Source: Galdieria sulphuraria (lineage: Eukaryota > Rhodophyta > Bangiophyceae > Galdieriales > Galdieriaceae). From it: a stretch of DNA of 64,000 nt. Below the pieces are notes generated by a model that saw nothing but the letters and a program-made list of their open reading frames with translations, ran no database searches and was not told where the DNA came from. The stretch lies in assembly GCF_000341285.1 (NCBI RefSeq), contig NW_005178452.1, positions 1 to 64,000 of the forward strand, written 5' to 3'. Positions 11,715 through 22,190 of the stretch are shown here, piece by piece. Each line of letters opens with the position of its first letter. Position 1 is the first letter of the stretch. Position numbers and translations under genes: made by a program.

Positions 11715-12745
11715 CAGCAGCAAACGTCAAGTCCACGCTTCCCCAGACAATCCATGGCTTTCTCTTCTACTCCCACCAAATTGAATCAGCTATGTCTAAT
11801 AGACCAAAGGAACAAATAGTTCCCAATGATTCATCCTTCGATGAGGAGAAATGCTTTGGTCCATACAGTCTTCTTTTGAATACTGCACCTAGTTCGAGTA
11901 GTTCTTCCAGTGTACTCTTTCACTAGAGTATCTGACTTGTTACGAACGTGGATACTCCTTCCATTTCCTATTCACTATAGGTCATATCGTCAACAGATTT
12001 TGAGTCCCGTTGTATGTGATATTTAGAATCATACAAGACTATATAAGTTTGTTTTTCAACAGGAACTGTGTCGACGAGTGAGGTATTTGCTTCGAACTGA
12101 TCGGCACCAGTTTAAGCTCATCAACTGGGTTTCTTTACTAAAACTAGTTTGGTAGAAATAGCTAACACTCCTGTTGTCTTCTTTTCTCTTGGTTTATTCA
12201 AGTCATGGTAAGGTTGTGCAAGAGCAAAACACACCTCGTTGTAAATTGTAGTATTTACAAACTTTGCTTCCTTTCCACAAAGTTCTTAAGCAAGGCACGT
12301 GTGTCCGAGGGTCGCAAAATACACTCTCCTATCCGTAAGTTCGTTATTTCAAACGCGAGCATACGGATTTGCGGGTTAACTCTTACTCCAGAAAGTGCTT
12401 CGCACAACGATTTAGATATGAAGTCATAAAATATCAGTTACGTTGCAAGAGTCAATCAACTTCTAGGAAGTAAAACTAGTCAAACAAGTTTCACTTGTCC
12501 AAAGAGTTTCACTACTTCCTTTCTACTTACACTAATTGGGAGAACCAATAGTTAACGTTTTTGTGTGAAAAGCTTAGATACGACAAATTTGTACCCCCTT
12601 CTCGAGACAAGGCAACAAAACTTGTGTATCTTGTTTTGAAGCCAGGGGGGTTAATATGCCACTGAAGTTTTCACAGCAAAGTGACTTAAAGGTGTGAAAA
12701 GTTTCCGTGGCAAAGCTCTCATTAAAAAAAGGCAGTATTCTCAGG
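11715..12745. other. intergenic region with two weak small ORFs
   Basis: This kilobase separates the ABCG 5' end from the 3' end of the RPC3 gene. On the plus strand there are two ATG-initiated frames: 11792-11926 (44 residues, Ser-rich end) and 12205-12429 (74 residues, basic, no recognisable motif). Neither has a family match that I can see, and neither shows convincing splice continuation. The part next to 11714 should hold the ABCG promoter. Confidence 0.3.
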
Positions 12746-14320
12746 CTAAATATCACGAATACACATGATGTTCTTGTCTAATCTCAATATACTAACTTCA
12801 TATAACGCCATTCTTTGACGTAATTTCTCCAATCGCTCTTTGAGTTCCAAACTGGCACAACTATAATTCATGTTTGACGACTGACTAGATATATGGCGTT
12901 CTAGTATTTCTTGTTGAATGGGAACGCTTTCCAATTCCTCACTGACACAATACAAATTGGAACCTAGCAGACGACTATATTCTACGTGCAGATTCTTCAT
13001 GCGAATCAACATATTCAATGTCGCTTTATATGCATGACAGAGCACATTTGTGAAAACGTTTGAGACATCTACGCTCCAAAGAAAGAATGAACGCGAAGAC
13101 TTATAGTCGGAAGAAGAAGGAATTTCGTTTACCACCACATAGCCATCTCTGAACATTGCATAGAGTTTCTCTCGTGCAGTCGTTCCGGGCAGCATAGCAA
13201 ATTCTAACAATTGCCTTTGTTCCAAAGCACCTTTATCCAACAATAAACGGTAGACTCGAAGACCTGAAGTTCCGTGCCTCTTCAAGATTAGGTGCTCCGT
13301 AGCTCTCTGCTTTAACAGCTGCCGCATCATTCGAATCTCAACCACGAAAGAAGATATTCCTATTCCTGAAATAAAGTTATATCTGTCATCTTGCAAAACA
13401 TTTAACGCCTCATTCAGCTGGTCCACAGTTACCAATTCAGAAGATGATGGCATCTGATTTCTGATCTCATCAAGTATAGCATCCCTCTGGACTGGTACTG
13501 ACTGCTCACCTTCAAAACATTCATCTTCCTTTCGTATCAAAGACAGCATAGCACGGAAACAACTAGCTACCATTCTAGAATTTTCTCGTACAGTATGAAC
13601 AACAAGATCCGAAAAAGCTTCATGTCTCAGAATGCGATTAAGAAAACTAGTGGATATTCTATAAAGCTCCAACTGTACAAATCTTAAAGTTTCTGAGCTT
13701 CTCTGAGACATATCGGCTTCTCTGGCAGGGGAAGGAGCGTCATCTGTCGATCTCTTCCGTTTCATACCACTTGAAACAGACGAAACATCCTTTTCATTCT
13801 TCTCATAGTATTCATAACCAGCAAGGCAAACAAACTTTTCTTCGATCATCTTATGCAATACTGAGTCTGCGGCAGCACTACTTTTGAGCCGTCCTTGAGT
13901 TACGCCGACCTGAATAACGTCTTCGAAAGACAACAAACCTCTCTCCAATAGAATCTGGCACAAAACTTCTCCTGTCTCACCATAATATTCTCTGCAAAGC
14001 TGAATAAATCTCGGAAATCTTAAACGAAGCAACGCTTCTTCCACTTTCGCTTCGAATAAAATTTCGACTCCTTCCTCTCCATCCAACTTCCATGGCTTAT
14101 TTCTAAAGACTCTACCACTGCCTTTTTCATAGGCAAATATAACGTTTTGTTGTAGTAACACAGCGACAGCTTGCTTTACTTCTCCAGCTGACACCTTGGA
14201 AAGCTTAACGAGTTCTTTAAATCCGCAAGCACCATACGTAGAAAGGTTCCAAAATATCTGCGCATACACTTCTCCGAAGTGAAATTTTACTATTTCTCGA
14301 GACAACAAATACTTCTCCAT
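12746..14320 (-). CDS. POLR3C: RNA polymerase III subunit RPC3 (RPC82/POLR3C)
   Basis: Single-exon 524-residue protein. Its N-terminus (IVKFHFGEVYAQIFWNL, then VKLSKVSAGEVKQAVAVL and LLQQNVIFAY) is the first winged helix of the RPC82 family, and further winged-helix blocks follow, including HGTSGLRVYRLLLDKGALEQ near the C-terminal half. The C-terminal 60 residues are a coiled coil (LELKERLEKLRQRMALYE). RPC3 forms the RPC3-RPC6-RPC7 subcomplex that helps Pol III open promoters of tRNA and 5S genes in the nucleus. Length is typical (human about 534). The start at 14320 gives the family N-terminus almost without extra residues, so it is well supported. An acidic/Ser-rich loop (KRKRSTDDAPSPAREAD) around residue 190-205 could be a phosphorylated or nuclear-localisation segment. 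Confidence 0.9.
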   Translation of the reverse strand: MEKYLLSREIVKFHFGEVYAQIFWNLSTYGACGFKELVKLSKVSAGEVKQAVAVLLQQNVIFAYEKGSGRVFRNKPWKLDGEEGVEILFEAKVEEALLRLRFPRFIQLCREYYGETGEVLCQILLERGLLSFEDVIQVGVTQGRLKSSAAADSVLHKMIEEKFVCLAGYEYYEKNEKDVSSVSSGMKRKRSTDDAPSPAREADMSQRSSETLRFVQLELYRISTSFLNRILRHEAFSDLVVHTVRENSRMVASCFRAMLSLIRKEDECFEGEQSVPVQRDAILDEIRNQMPSSSELVTVDQLNEALNVLQDDRYNFISGIGISSFVVEIRMMRQLLKQRATEHLILKRHGTSGLRVYRLLLDKGALEQRQLLEFAMLPGTTAREKLYAMFRDGYVVVNEIPSSSDYKSSRSFFLWSVDVSNVFTNVLCHAYKATLNMLIRMKNLHVEYSRLLGSNLYCVSEELESVPIQQEILERHISSQSSNMNYSCASLELKERLEKLRQRMALYEVSILRLDKNIMCIRDI

Positions 14321-14347
14321 AGGCTATACATACTACTGGCTCGATTC

Positions 14348-14650
14348 ATGAGCCATGGCCATCATAGAATTCATGGTGGTGTTGAAATTTCGTTGAATTT
14401 CGAATCTACATAACCATTCATTCATTCCTAAAACGAAACAATTATTGAACGAGACAAAACACTAAAATGGGACATTCTCTTTTGCAATTGTTCAGAATGG
14501 AAAGTTGATACTGACTTATCTTTTGAAGAGCTCTCGCTTTGTGAGTGTCGTAGAATGGATTTTGGTCTATTACATAAGGACTTGCATTTCGCTACACCAA
14601 AACGATGCTTAGCAGCAAGTGACAGAGGTGCCGTTATTGATAAAGGATAG
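14348..14650 (+). CDS. candidate small spliced protein, unknown
   Basis: Two exons, 14348-14375 and 14454-14650, join in frame to a 74-residue protein: a His-rich start MSHGHHRIHDKTLKWDI, then a segment with CNCSEW and CECRRM, ending DRGAVIDKG. The donor is GTGGTG and the acceptor is GAACGAG, both weaker than average. There is no family I recognise. It would be divergent from RPC3 with only 27 nt between the two start codons. The minus strand of the same stretch is also open but has no ATG. Treat as a hypothesis: transcript evidence would decide. Confidence 0.35.
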
Positions 14651-15192
14651 CAGAGTATGTAGTTATCTAAAGAGCTGTTCAGAGCGGAATTTTTGAACCT
14701 GTTTTGTAATAACAATAAAACTTTAATGTTCGAACTTCAAGTTCTAGAACGAGACACTAGTGCACTGATGTCAACAGATCCATATATAAGTGTGCGAACT
14801 TGAACAACTTGCTAGATATACTTGAAAAATATATTTGGTTGTTCCAAACTGTTTTAGCCCATAAACTGGCAAGTTGAAGCGTTCAAAGACGCTATACACT
14901 AAATAGAAAGACAAAACTCAGATATGCGTTACCAAAAGTTTTTAACGCAACAACTTTGCTGCCCTCAAAAAAAATAGACCTGGAGACATATATTCCGGTT
15001 TTTTACTGCCAATCGACAAAGAAGTGACTCAAAATAGATAAAGTCAATAAGAATAATGTAACGGCTTGAAGCAAAATCAAATTTCTTTAACAAACTTTTG
15101 TCACTTCAGTAAGTGGTGTTCGGTAGACTGCAATTTATTTATGACGTGTTCATATTACTCAAAGGTAGAGCGCTCAAGAAGCCGTAACTAAA
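14651..15192. other. non-coding spacer upstream of the GT14 gene
   Basis: No credible gene seen. It contains a TATA-like run near 14783 (catatataag) and is AT-rich, as expected of the 5' flank of the glycosyltransferase. Confidence 0.5.
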
Positions 15193-15237
15193 ATGGGAAA
15201 CGCTCTGCGCTCGCTTCCACGTGGCAAACATTCGTGA
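15193..15237 (+). promoter_or_regulatory. possible upstream ORF of the GT14 gene
   Basis: A 14-codon frame (MGNALRSLPRGKHS) with its own ATG ends in TGA one nucleotide before the ATG of the main reading frame at 15239. If the transcript starts upstream of 15193, ribosomes would meet this short frame first and would need to reinitiate. If the transcript starts between 15193 and 15239 it has no role. Confidence 0.3.
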
Positions 15238-15238
15238 A

Positions 15239-16899
15239 ATGAAAAGTCGCGCTTTTTGGTCTAGTCAAACAAAAAAACTTGTTTTTGAAATGCGATTCAA
15301 ATGGATGAGTCAAAAAATACTGAAGCAGAGAGTATTTCTTGGTACAGTCATATGCATATTGGTTCTTTTCTTAAACATCTGTCATATATTGCTACAAACT
15401 ACAAAGTTTGACGTTTCTGTTTATACTGCTTCGCTCAAGAACCAAACAGAATTTCACAGTGACTTCAGTTTCTATTTTGAAGAGCTATCTAACGAGACTC
15501 ATGCTAATCAAGTTGTATGCGACGGTATCGCTTCTTCTGCTGAGTTGACTAACGAAACCTTGTCCAAGTTTGAACGGTACTACTTGAAACAAAGGCAACT
15601 TGGATATCATTCCATGAAACCTTCTGTAGAAACTCGTTCACGGGGATTTTTCAAGTGGTTTTCTTTTTTTGACAAGAAAACTTCTTTAGTTCCTACTGAA
15701 ACTTCCAAAAACATAGCCTTCTCAATACAAGTTTCTTCGAACAATATAGAGATGGTTCCCCGGCTCATGCGAGCAGTCTATCATCCAGACAACGTTTATG
15801 CTGTTCATTTTGATGCGAAAATACCAACTGTTCAAGTCCAAGAATGTTTGATCGAATTGGCTAGGCAACACTTTTTTCGTCTAAACGGAGATGGGCTTGA
15901 AGCAAAAGATGCAACAGATGAGATGCTTGTAAATCAAACGAAATATTTTCCTGATAACATACATTTCGTTCCACGCGAACCAGTCACCTATTCGGGTATT
16001 ACGGTAGTGCTGAATACAATTCGCCTTATGACATATTTGCTTCAAAATGATGAGAGGTGGGAATATTACATCAACCTGTCTGGTTCTGATTATCCTCTTG
16101 TATCTCCTCATTTTTTACGACGTCTATTGGGTAGAATACCGGAATATCAGACTTTGAATTTCTTATGGAGCGACCCCAATCCAGCTCAATATCAATATCG
16201 TTTCAAGCCTGTAAGTTTTGCTTTTGTAGATAAGAGAGCGATATTCATAGACTCGCATAGGTAATTGTGGATTCAAGCCTCTATAGCTTTACTCCTCCTC
16301 AGAATGACACTCCTTCAACTGCAGATTTGCATTGGTTGCAATGTTCAGTATGTGACGAAGGTGATTTAAAACGGAAAAAGGACATCGAACATCCATTTGG
16401 CTCAAATAAATACTTTCGTACTTTTAAGAGTGAAGCTTGGATGGTTGCGTCGAGAGAGTTTTGTCGATATGTAGTCACATCATGGGAGGCCAAGCAACTT
16501 CTCGCAAGGCTCACTAACTCTTGGATGACAGATGAGCATTATTTCATTACATTGCTTGAGAACAGTGCTATGTTCAAGGATACGAGAGTTGACGATAGTT
16601 TACGCAGCGTTACATGGTACCATCCTAGGAAACCTCGTGGCCCAACCACACATCCTCATAGCGTTGATGATGTCGATCTATTCTGGTCGAACATTCGATG
16701 TTCTCGGGCATTGTTTGCCAGAAAATTTACCATTCCGAACGGTGCAATGCTGGATCTCATAGATAGGGAGTTAATTGGTGAGGAAGATACAGAATATAGC
16801 AAGGAAGTGATAAGAAAATTCGATTATCTGGTATCGAAAACACTTGCGATGAGAAAAGAGTACATTAATGCGACACTTGTTGGCATCTTGAAGAGGTAG
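15239..16899 (+). CDS. GT14 family glycosyltransferase (core-2/I-branching or xylosyltransferase type)
   Basis: Type II Golgi membrane glycosyltransferase: short basic cytosolic start, one signal anchor (GTVICILVLFLNICHILL, about residues 30-50), then a luminal stem and a GT14 catalytic domain. Domain landmarks are SIQVSSNNIEMVPRLMRAVY, YAVHFDAKIP, the strongly conserved YYINLSGSD(YPL) and, after one intron, LHWLQCS, WMVASREFCRYV, LTNSWMTDEHYF and TWYHPRKP. Two exons, about 15239-16208 and 16261-16899. Family members add GlcNAc or xylose to glycans on proteins; which sugar is used here cannot be read from sequence. Several NxS/T sites in the stem are consistent with a secreted-pathway protein. 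Confidence 0.85.
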
Positions 16900-17038
16900 G
16901 GCGCTATATCTTGAAGAAAATTGTAAGAAAAAGTTTGACCTCAAATTACGGTGCTTCAATGGTCTTTCAAGTAAGGATGCTTGATAATAACCAATTTATC
17001 AAGTAATTTCTATGGGGAAGAAAATGCGCAATTGAGCA

Positions 17039-18047
<1,009 letters not shown>

Positions 18048-18127
18048 TCCCGAGATCTTGTTCAATTTCTGTCACAAATCATCCAACGGAAAATAAGTCC
18101 TTGAAAGTACAGTAACGTTTCAATGAG

Positions 18128-18787
18128 TCAAGCCGTTTCCTTGAGATGTCGAATTTCGGCTTCCAAGCGACTGCAAGCAAGTTCAATTTGCTTGTTCTTT
18201 CTAATCAGCTGCTTCCAAGTTCTGTCAAGATTGGTCAATTTTCTCAGTGCTCCTTCTTGCAATTTTTTTCGTCGAACGTTCACTTCATCTATATGATTTT
18301 TCTCTTCATTCAACATTATACGGTGACGTTGTACTTGTTTCTCAAGTTGACTGACAAACAATAACCAGCTTTGAGAACCGTATCTCTTCAACAATTCCAA
18401 GTTGGCCAAGCATAAAAGATCGTGTTCCAGCGATGTTTGCAGTAAATGTATACTCTTCTCCCATTCGTGCACGTCTGCTTCCTTTGTACCGCTAGGATAC
18501 GAAACTTGGTATCTCTTAAAGGGATCTTCATATTCCGACGGTAACCCTTCTTCCATTCGCTGTACCTCTATTCCAACCAAACTGTCTAAGAATAAACTTT
18601 TACTCTGTTGTTCTTCCCAACTCTTCTTCTCTACAAGGCTCAACTCTGTTTGGAGTAGGCTCTCGACTTGACGAGACAATTCGGAGCTCTCAAGAATATT
18701 CTCGTCAGCATAAGGCAAGGCATCTATCAAAGGCTGTTTACTTTCTTCTTGTAACTCTTGTACTGGAAATACGTTATCACTTTCCAT
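18128..18787 (-). CDS. BCAS2: pre-mRNA splicing factor SPF27/BCAS2
   Basis: Single-exon 219-residue, mostly helical protein. LIDALPYADENI near residue 20 and the long C-terminal coiled coil (WKQLIRKNKQIELACSRLE) are the SPF27/BCAS2 layout; the length also matches (human 225). The protein is a core member of the Prp19/NineTeen complex that activates the spliceosome. This fits a genome with many introns. Stop TGA lies at 18130-18128, with the TPI start about 80 nt further on. Confidence 0.85.
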   Translation of the reverse strand: MESDNVFPVQELQEESKQPLIDALPYADENILESSELSRQVESLLQTELSLVEKKSWEEQQSKSLFLDSLVGIEVQRMEEGLPSEYEDPFKRYQVSYPSGTKEADVHEWEKSIHLLQTSLEHDLLCLANLELLKRYGSQSWLLFVSQLEKQVQRHRIMLNEEKNHIDEVNVRRKKLQEGALRKLTNLDRTWKQLIRKNKQIELACSRLEAEIRHLKETA

Positions 18788-19113
18788 TCAGAAAGGCTTT
18801 CTACAAAAGGTTTGCAGTTGGAACCACGTAACAAATTCTATCGACTATCCACTAACAAAGATGGCTAATGGGAAGGCAAATAACAGGGAGAAATAGTGAA
18901 AAGTGTAACATTATTTGCTACAGCGCTACAGGACAGTGGCATTTACTGCACACTATACTTAACAAGTTACATATGAAGACATGCCTTTTGGGAATACCAA
19001 AAACATTCACTATCCGATAACACTTGCTTACAATTGCGTGTTACGCATGATTGGTTAAGGTTGGTATCCTAAAGTGGATCAGAATAGACTTTGAAGAGGA
19101 CAACTATGCATAA
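18788..19113. other. intergenic spacer, nothing recognised
   Basis: About 330 nt between the start of the BCAS2-like gene and the stop of the sugar transporter. No open frame, repeat or RNA gene stands out; it should contain the BCAS2 promoter. Confidence 0.5.
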
Positions 19114-20827
19114 CTACCAATCCTGGATACGACTACGAAATGTATGTAAGCTAGGAGTCGAGCTTAACAGAGTTCCGCTTTCTTCCATAGGTATTTCAAT
19201 AATATAATAACAACCTAGCAACGATATACAGCTGCCCACCACAAGTGCTCCCGAAACACTTCCAAAAACAACCATTAAAGCTCCATCAAAGAGAGCACAC
19301 AATAAAAATGGAACAACAATATAAACATTCAAAATGCCAAGTACAACAGCACGATCGTATTGACTTGAAAAGACACATGCGAGACTATAAGGTACCTGCA
19401 AAACCGTTTCAGTGGGAAATTTTATCGATGAGACAAAACTCTAAGATACCGTCATAGTTATTGCCCAAGGAACACCAAGAAAAGCTATTAAACATACAGC
19501 TAACCATTTGTCGTGTATAAAGGGTGTCGATAAAAGAGACAGACTAAGAGTACCATTCCCAATGAACCACAAAGTTCGCAGACCTAAACTGCTGACGAGC
19601 CACGGTGCTAAAGCAGATACGAGAACTGAAATAATAGAATTGAAAAACAACCCTATGGTTCCCGCTCGTACTCCCTCATCATACAAGGAATCTTCTACCC
19701 AAATATTACTTTCCATGATGTCTTTCCCAACCCAGTCCGTAATATGAATAAAGATCATAGAATAACCAAACCATGAAAAAAATATTACCATACAAACACG
19801 TTGAATAGGACTCGGTAAATGAAACAAGAACTTAATGGCCATTGTTAAGGGATTCGGAGTGTTTGACTGCTGCAAGGTATGGACATTGCATTGAGGTTCC
19901 TCTTCAGCAAAGTATAAACTGGTGCCTACACAAACAAGCAACATAATTATTGAAACTAGGCCAGTCACCTAAAGATAAAAAACTATGAGAATTCCCTTGA
20001 AAGTATCTCGAAAGGTCACCTTCAAATTGACACAGGTTTGATGACAGCTATCACTTTCAAGTCTCTGCACAAACCAAAAAGAATCTGTCCAGTCGATTGA
20101 ACCAGCTAAATAACCTGTTGCTTGGCCAATTCCAAGCCAAAAGGCAAACATTGCGTTGCCGAACTCTAACTGACGCTCTGTTTCAACAATATCTGTGATT
20201 AAGGCTCTGGAAGGACCCTAAAGTTTACATTAGCCGGTCCATAAATATACAACTACTCCAACAACAAACCTGAATAGCATTGTGAGCAAAACTCAAACAA
20301 GTGAGACCTAAAAAAGCAAGAAAGACAGAGACATAGTTGGAATGTTCTGAACCCATTTGCAACTGAAGTTTCTTAAAAGGCTTTCCAAGATCTCCGGCAA
20401 AAATCAACAGAAACATTCCAATAACTTCAAAAGCAGCACCAACAACTATAAAAGGCCTCCTTCGTCCCCAAGGATTCTCACACCTATCGGATAAAACTCC
20501 TACTACTGGCTGCACAACAAGACCCCCAATGGGACCTACTAACCAGAACATGGACAGAAACATGTCAGTCACACCCATTTCTCGAAACAAAGGTGTAGCT
20601 TTTGCAATCACTATAGACCAAGTACACTCTACCCCCGCAAAGGCCAAAGTCACTAAAATTACTGAGCGGTCCGTAGTTCTCTTTCTTCGAAAACGATTCT
20701 CGAACGAAGTATCTGCAGACGTCAGAAGATTTTCTGACTCGTTCGGAATATAAATGAACTGCTTTTCTGTCTGTTCGTCGGTCTGCAAACATTCTTCACG
20801 TCGCTTCTCAGAATCACAGTGTTTCAT
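19114..20827 (-). CDS. sucrose/proton symporter-like transporter (GPH family, SUT/SLC45)
   Basis: Twelve-helix major-facilitator protein of the glycoside-pentoside-hexuronide type. Diagnostic pieces: GGLVVQPVVGVLSDRCEN followed by WGRRRPFIVVG (the SUT signature loop between helices 2 and 3), FAHNAIQ|GPSRALI(TDIV), and FWLGIGQATGYLAGSIDWT. At least five exons; the intron after CHQTCVNLK is clear, resuming with VTGLVSIIMLLV. The N-terminus is a 60-residue charged cytosolic tail. Family members move sucrose or other glycosides with protons at the plasma or vacuolar membrane. This is consistent with an alga able to take up external sugars, which is an inference. The protein ends SRIQDW at 19114. 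Confidence 0.85.
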
Positions 20828-21177
20828 TTTTCGAAAACAACTACAGCGCCGATAAAAACACTCTAAGAAAGCCTGAAAGTTACAAATACAAAGGACAGCT
20901 CTCTTTTAACACAAACTGAGGAATAGTGCATCAACCAACCATTCAAGAATCAACAAATGGAAAAGTCGTGTGGAAAGTAGAATTACAAGCATACATTCAT
21001 GGAACGAGACGGAAAAGAATATATTTTAGTCTCTACACAAAAAAATGTCGTTGAATCTTTTCAACTATTTAGATATTGCTCTGGTTGCTGATGACTGACG
21101 ATTCCACGATTTCAAGAGATCGATTTGCAGCAGCTTCATGAACCTCAAAATGTTGTTTTACTTGCGACCGAATTCTA
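20828..21177. other. divergent promoter region, nothing recognised
   Basis: 350 nt between the sugar transporter start (minus) and the small gene at 21178 (plus). A minus-strand frame of about 40 codons runs through part of it and into the antisense of the neighbouring exon, but it has no ATG and no supporting splice. I treat it as chance. Confidence 0.4.
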
Positions 21178-21511
21178 ATGGCCCGAATTTTGGTAGAAGA
21201 GACAGAACTTAACCGTTATTTTGACACGAATAGTTGGAAATATGATTCCTTGTATACAGAGACAACTTTCTCCAGTTATCAGGTAAGAAGTTTCTTCCAC
21301 CGGGTATGCTAGCACTTATGTTTAGAAGAATTCAAGTACTTGGATTCTTTGTGTTGTCGTGCTTCTGTCGTCACTATTATTATACTATGTTTGGAACTGT
21401 AACAAGAAACTACTAGAAGAAATTTATTCCAACAATAGCCGCTACCGCTTCCGCTTTGTACAAAAAGGAAGTCAAATAGCAAATACAGACCCAGAAGTGA
21501 TGAGTAGCTAA
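21178..21511 (+). CDS. small single-pass membrane protein, unknown
   Basis: Two exons, 21178-21282 and 21326-21511, with a textbook donor (CAG|GTAAGA) and acceptor (TTTAG) and a 43-nt intron, giving 96 residues. The first exon encodes an acidic soluble part (MARILVEETELNRYFDTN start). The second opens with one hydrophobic helix, WILCVVVLLSSLLLYYVW, followed by a basic tail with YRFRFVQKG. Topology suggests a tail-exposed single-pass protein. I do not recognise the family. Its stop is about 10 nt from the stop of the minus-strand Vma12-like gene, so the two converge almost touching. Confidence 0.6.
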
Positions 21512-21522
21512 AGTTTCGTCTA

Positions 21523-22134
21523 TTACTTGTTCTTTTTACTTTTAGTTGTTCTCAACGTCATCATATCCTTAGCCAGCAAGCCGGTGATAATAAGAAATAC
21601 GTCAACGAACATTGCACAAATAAAAGCCACTAAGCCCCAAACGAGTGCTATTGTTTGGTTTTTTGTTAGCTTCCAGGCAACGTAATAGCCGAAGATGAAA
21701 CCTGTGACCATAGATGTTAACACTTGCAAGCCAAGTGTCAATTGTTCCCAGAAGGACTGGAAGTTGACAGCCATGGAAGCTTCATTTGGAGTAAAGCTTG
21801 GCAAATCCTGTATGAGCTCCCTATACCGCTTTTGTTCATGTCGTTGACGAAGCACCTTGAGTCTTTCTTCTAGCAACGGAGAACGCTGATAGTTGTCATA
21901 TGGACACTTTGGTGGTGGTAAGCTCCAAGAGCAGCGTGCTACCAAAAACCGAAACGGTGGAAGGGCGTTTTGTGGGACTGAAAGAGTTATTTCATACAAG
22001 TCCTGGTGAGATATAGTTTCTTCTTTTATCACATTTAATAAAAGCTTCTGTTTTGTTGGTTCTTCTTCGAGACAACGTTCAAGCACATATCTTATTTGAC
22101 TTCGATCCTCAGAAGAAAGTTGTAACTGGACCAT
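21523..22134 (-). CDS. V-ATPase assembly factor Vma12/TMEM199-like
   Basis: 203-residue ER membrane protein. The cytosolic N-terminal half contains PKCPYDNYQRSPLLEERL, close to the Vma12 motif before the membrane, and the C-terminal half has two helices (VLTSMVTGFIFGYYVAW and ALVWGLVAFICAMFVDVF) ending with a KSKKNK lysine tail typical of ER retention. Vma12, with Vma22, helps assemble the Vo sector of the vacuolar proton pump. The start at 22134 is the first ATG. It lies 56 nt downstream of the stop of the ABCB gene on the same strand. Confidence 0.75.
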   Translation of the reverse strand: MVQLQLSSEDRSQIRYVLERCLEEEPTKQKLLLNVIKEETISHQDLYEITLSVPQNALPPFRFLVARCSWSLPPPKCPYDNYQRSPLLEERLKVLRQRHEQKRYRELIQDLPSFTPNEASMAVNFQSFWEQLTLGLQVLTSMVTGFIFGYYVAWKLTKNQTIALVWGLVAFICAMFVDVFLIITGLLAKDMMTLRTTKSKKNK

Positions 22135-22190
22135 TATTGAACCACGTCTCTGAAATGACCAACTTGACAGTGCAGCTAAATTTCGATGCA

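Noticed and set aside
12574-12756. 60-codon minus-strand frame at the 3' end of RPC3
   Set aside because: Starts with GTG, no ATG, and lies in the 3' flank of RPC3.
14428-14715. 95-codon minus-strand open frame upstream of RPC3
   Set aside because: No ATG until near its end, and the opposite strand offers a spliced frame with an ATG; probably a shadow.
21040-21240. Minus-strand open frame (TKIRAIRIRSQVKQHFEVH) antisense to the small gene at 21178
   Set aside because: No start codon, no good donor/acceptor pair, and it lies opposite a better supported exon.
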